Of a stretch of DNA of 64,000 nucleotides, positions 63,144 to 64,000 are shown in pieces. The position numbers were made by a program, and so were the translations under genes. The stretch is from Eubacterium uniforme. GTDB taxonomy: Bacteria; Bacillota; Clostridia; Lachnospirales; Lachnospiraceae. The notes under the pieces were generated by a model. It did not search any database. It was not told the DNA's origin and saw nothing but the letters and a program-made list of their open reading frames with translations. Location: NCBI RefSeq assembly GCF_900167115.1, contig NZ_FUXZ01000002.1, positions 297,128-361,127 of the forward strand, read 5' to 3'. The stretch's first letter is position 1. Every line of letters starts with the position of its first letter.

Positions 63144-63170
63144 GAGAAATATAATATTTGTCATAATGTA

Positions 63171-63532
63171 TATTATCAGTTAGTTTAAAGTTTAAGCGTT
63201 ATACGAATTTATCTTTTCTATCTTGGACTCAGCTCTCGCACGGTGCGGGCTACCCCTAGCCACACTAAGTTCGAAAGATATATTTTTGACGTTAATAATT
63301 TTATTTACTTTGATAAGACAAGTCTTATCTTATAAAAAAGTAGAAGGCATTACTTAGAATGTAAACATTCACGCAATTCTTCTACTTTTTTATAACATAA
63401 CGCTTCGCGTTATGAAGATAAATAAAATTCTTAACAAAATATAACTTTCTCACTAAGTGTAGAGACCCGCAACGGTCCCAGATAGAAAAATAAAATTCTC
63501 CTAATGCTTAAACTTTAAACTAACTGATAATA
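63171..63532. repeat. Palindrome A of the fold-back element
   Basis: The first 27 bases (starting TATTATCAGTTAGTTTAAAG) recur perfectly in inverse at the right end. Similarity continues through the arms with mismatches and gaps to the core TTATAAAAAAGTAGAAG / CTTCTACTTTTTTATAA, centred near 63362. Each arm carries its own small hairpin at the matching place: GATAAGAC-AA-GTCTTATC on the left and ATAACGC-TTC-GCGTTAT on the right. The core is also terminator-like. Confidence 0.75.
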
Positions 63533-63572
63533 TTCTATTAAAAATTATAAATAATACATTATTTTATAAATT

Positions 63573-63786
63573 GATAACAAGATACGTATTTATATACGTG
63601 AGAAAACAATTTGAGTTTTCCGTTAAAAATTTAGTTTAAGGTTTGGCATATTTTTCAAACGCGTAGAACGTGTTTGAGCAGCGATAGCTGCGAGTTTTCG
63701 GAGCGTTTAGAAAAATGCCAAGGACGAAAACTAAATTTAGGAAACACTCAACCGTTTTCGATGTATATAAAACGTATCTTGTTATC
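63573..63786. repeat. Palindrome B of the fold-back element
   Basis: GATAACAAGATACGT (63573-63587) has a perfect inverse copy at 63772-63786; the arms stay alignable with gaps to the centre GCAGC-GATA-GCTGC (63678-63691). TTTGGCATATTTTTCAAACG-like segments recur in inverse on the other arm. Confidence 0.72.
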
Positions 63787-63822
63787 GTCATTATACCAGC
63801 AACGTATAATATACATTATGAC

Positions 63823-63858
63823 TAACAAAAGAACCAGCATAGGCTGGTTCTTTTGTTA
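63823..63858. terminator. Perfect 16-bp hairpin, terminator-like
   Basis: TAACAAAAGAACCAGC (63823-63838) and GCTGGTTCTTTTGTTA (63843-63858) pair completely around ATAG. It directly follows the fold-back element and is followed by GGGTC-GT-GACCC. It could stop transcription entering from the left before the leader at the right edge. Confidence 0.6.
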
Positions 63859-63903
63859 TGGGTCGTGACCCTGTTGAGCTCGCGAAGCGTGCGAAATATA
63901 AAC

Positions 63904-63920
63904 CACCCGCTATGCGGGTG
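63904..63920. other. Compact GC hairpin, candidate IS200/IS605-type left-end stem
   Basis: CACCCGC-TAT-GCGGGTG is a perfect 7-bp stem with a 3-base loop in an A/T-rich context, about 80 bases before the right edge. IS200/IS605 elements have such subterminal hairpins near the transposase start. The transposase is not in the window, so this is a hypothesis. Confidence 0.3.
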
Positions 63921-63932
63921 AGCGATATATGT

Positions 63933-64000
63933 TATACAAAAAATCACCTTCCCTTTATAATATAGATGTTCAAGCTATCTTATAAAGAAAGGAAGGTGAT
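63933..64000 (+). promoter_or_regulatory. Leader with promoter inside an inverted repeat that covers a ribosome binding site
   Basis: Plus strand TATACA (63933-63938), 17-base spacer, TATAAT (63956-63961). The inverted repeat 63943-64000 pairs ATCACCTTCC...CTTTATAA on the left with TTATAAAG...GGAAGGTGAT on the right; the right arm is a ribosome binding site (AAGGAAGGTGAT) for a gene that must start just past the edge. RNA started at this promoter (near 63968) would lack the left arm; read-through RNA would contain both arms and hide the site. Confidence 0.5.

Larger units (their letters stand above)
63160..63822. repeat. Large nested fold-back element, non-coding, about 660 bp
   Basis: Perfect 17-base terminal inverted repeats (GTCATAATGTATATTAT at 63160-63176 and its complement at 63806-63822) enclose two large imperfect palindromes, A (63171-63532) and B (63573-63786), separated by A/T-rich sequence. 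In single-stranded DNA or RNA this folds as one closing stem with two long arms. No open frame here is plausible. The whole gap 62996-64000 has no other recognisable gene. Confidence 0.75.

Noticed and set aside
63674..63868. A 64-codon plus-strand reading frame at the right end
   Set aside because: It runs through palindrome B and the perfect hairpin, has no good ribosome binding site, and its translation looks random.
62996..64000. A CRISPR array among the repeats at the right end
   Set aside because: The repeats are inverted, of uneven length and not regularly spaced; there are no direct repeats with spacers.

Overview
The window is A+T-rich, compact chromosomal DNA from a Gram-positive anaerobe of the class Clostridia. 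Gene order and protein families (ylxM-ffh-rpsP-khpA-rimM-trmD-rplS; rnc-smc-ftsY; yceD-rpmF-plsX-acpP; pta-ackA next to tmcAL; a sodium-pumping decarboxylase operon; UPF0210 with an ACT protein; secreted proteins with CAP, BIG2 and leucine-rich domains) point to the Lachnospiraceae. That placement is inference from gene content; no rRNA or tRNA gene is present to confirm it. Every recognisable gene except tmcAL is on the minus strand, so most of the window reads right to left.

Layout from left to right: mismatch repair and tRNA modification (mutL, cut by the window edge, mutS, miaB and a ynzC-like gene); an unrecognised protein, proB, two flavoproteins, a MurJ/SpoVB-type flippase and a YerB-like protein; ybeY-phoH; rpsU; alaS preceded by an unannotated 48-residue membrane protein; a secreted beta-helix protein, a purine permease and a cardiolipin synthase; gpsA-plsY-der; rbgA-rnhB-yraN-pgeF; the rplS/trmD/rimM/khpA/rpsP/ffh/ylxM block; ilvA; ftsY-smc-rnc-acpP-plsX; rpmF-yceD; ackA-pta; a secreted CAP/LRR protein; tmcAL on the plus strand; UPF0210 and its ACT partner; an MBL hydrolase; pepD; a coiled-coil protein-coaD-rsmD; an S1 protein-ispH-small membrane protein-cmk; a second HI0933-type flavoprotein; and a five-gene biotin-dependent sodium-pump operon (mmdA-like, oadG-like, biotin carrier, oadB, oadA-like).

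Most of the window is housekeeping: translation, protein targeting, phospholipid and fatty-acid synthesis, chromosome organisation and acetate metabolism. The decarboxylase operon carries both a 12S/MmdA-type and a 5S/OadA-type carboxyltransferase with one shared biotin carrier and membrane pump.

The most unusual material is non-coding. Just beyond tmcAL (about 47125-47240) a near-consensus promoter on the minus strand drives a short stretch with four predicted hairpins, ending at the bidirectional tmcAL terminator; it looks like an unannotated small RNA with an anti-Shine-Dalgarno segment. The last 840 bases hold no gene but a large nested fold-back element (63160-63822), a perfect 16-bp hairpin, and a leader at the right edge whose inverted repeat would hide a ribosome binding site in read-through transcripts. 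The latter resembles the upstream control region of a transposase lying just outside the window.
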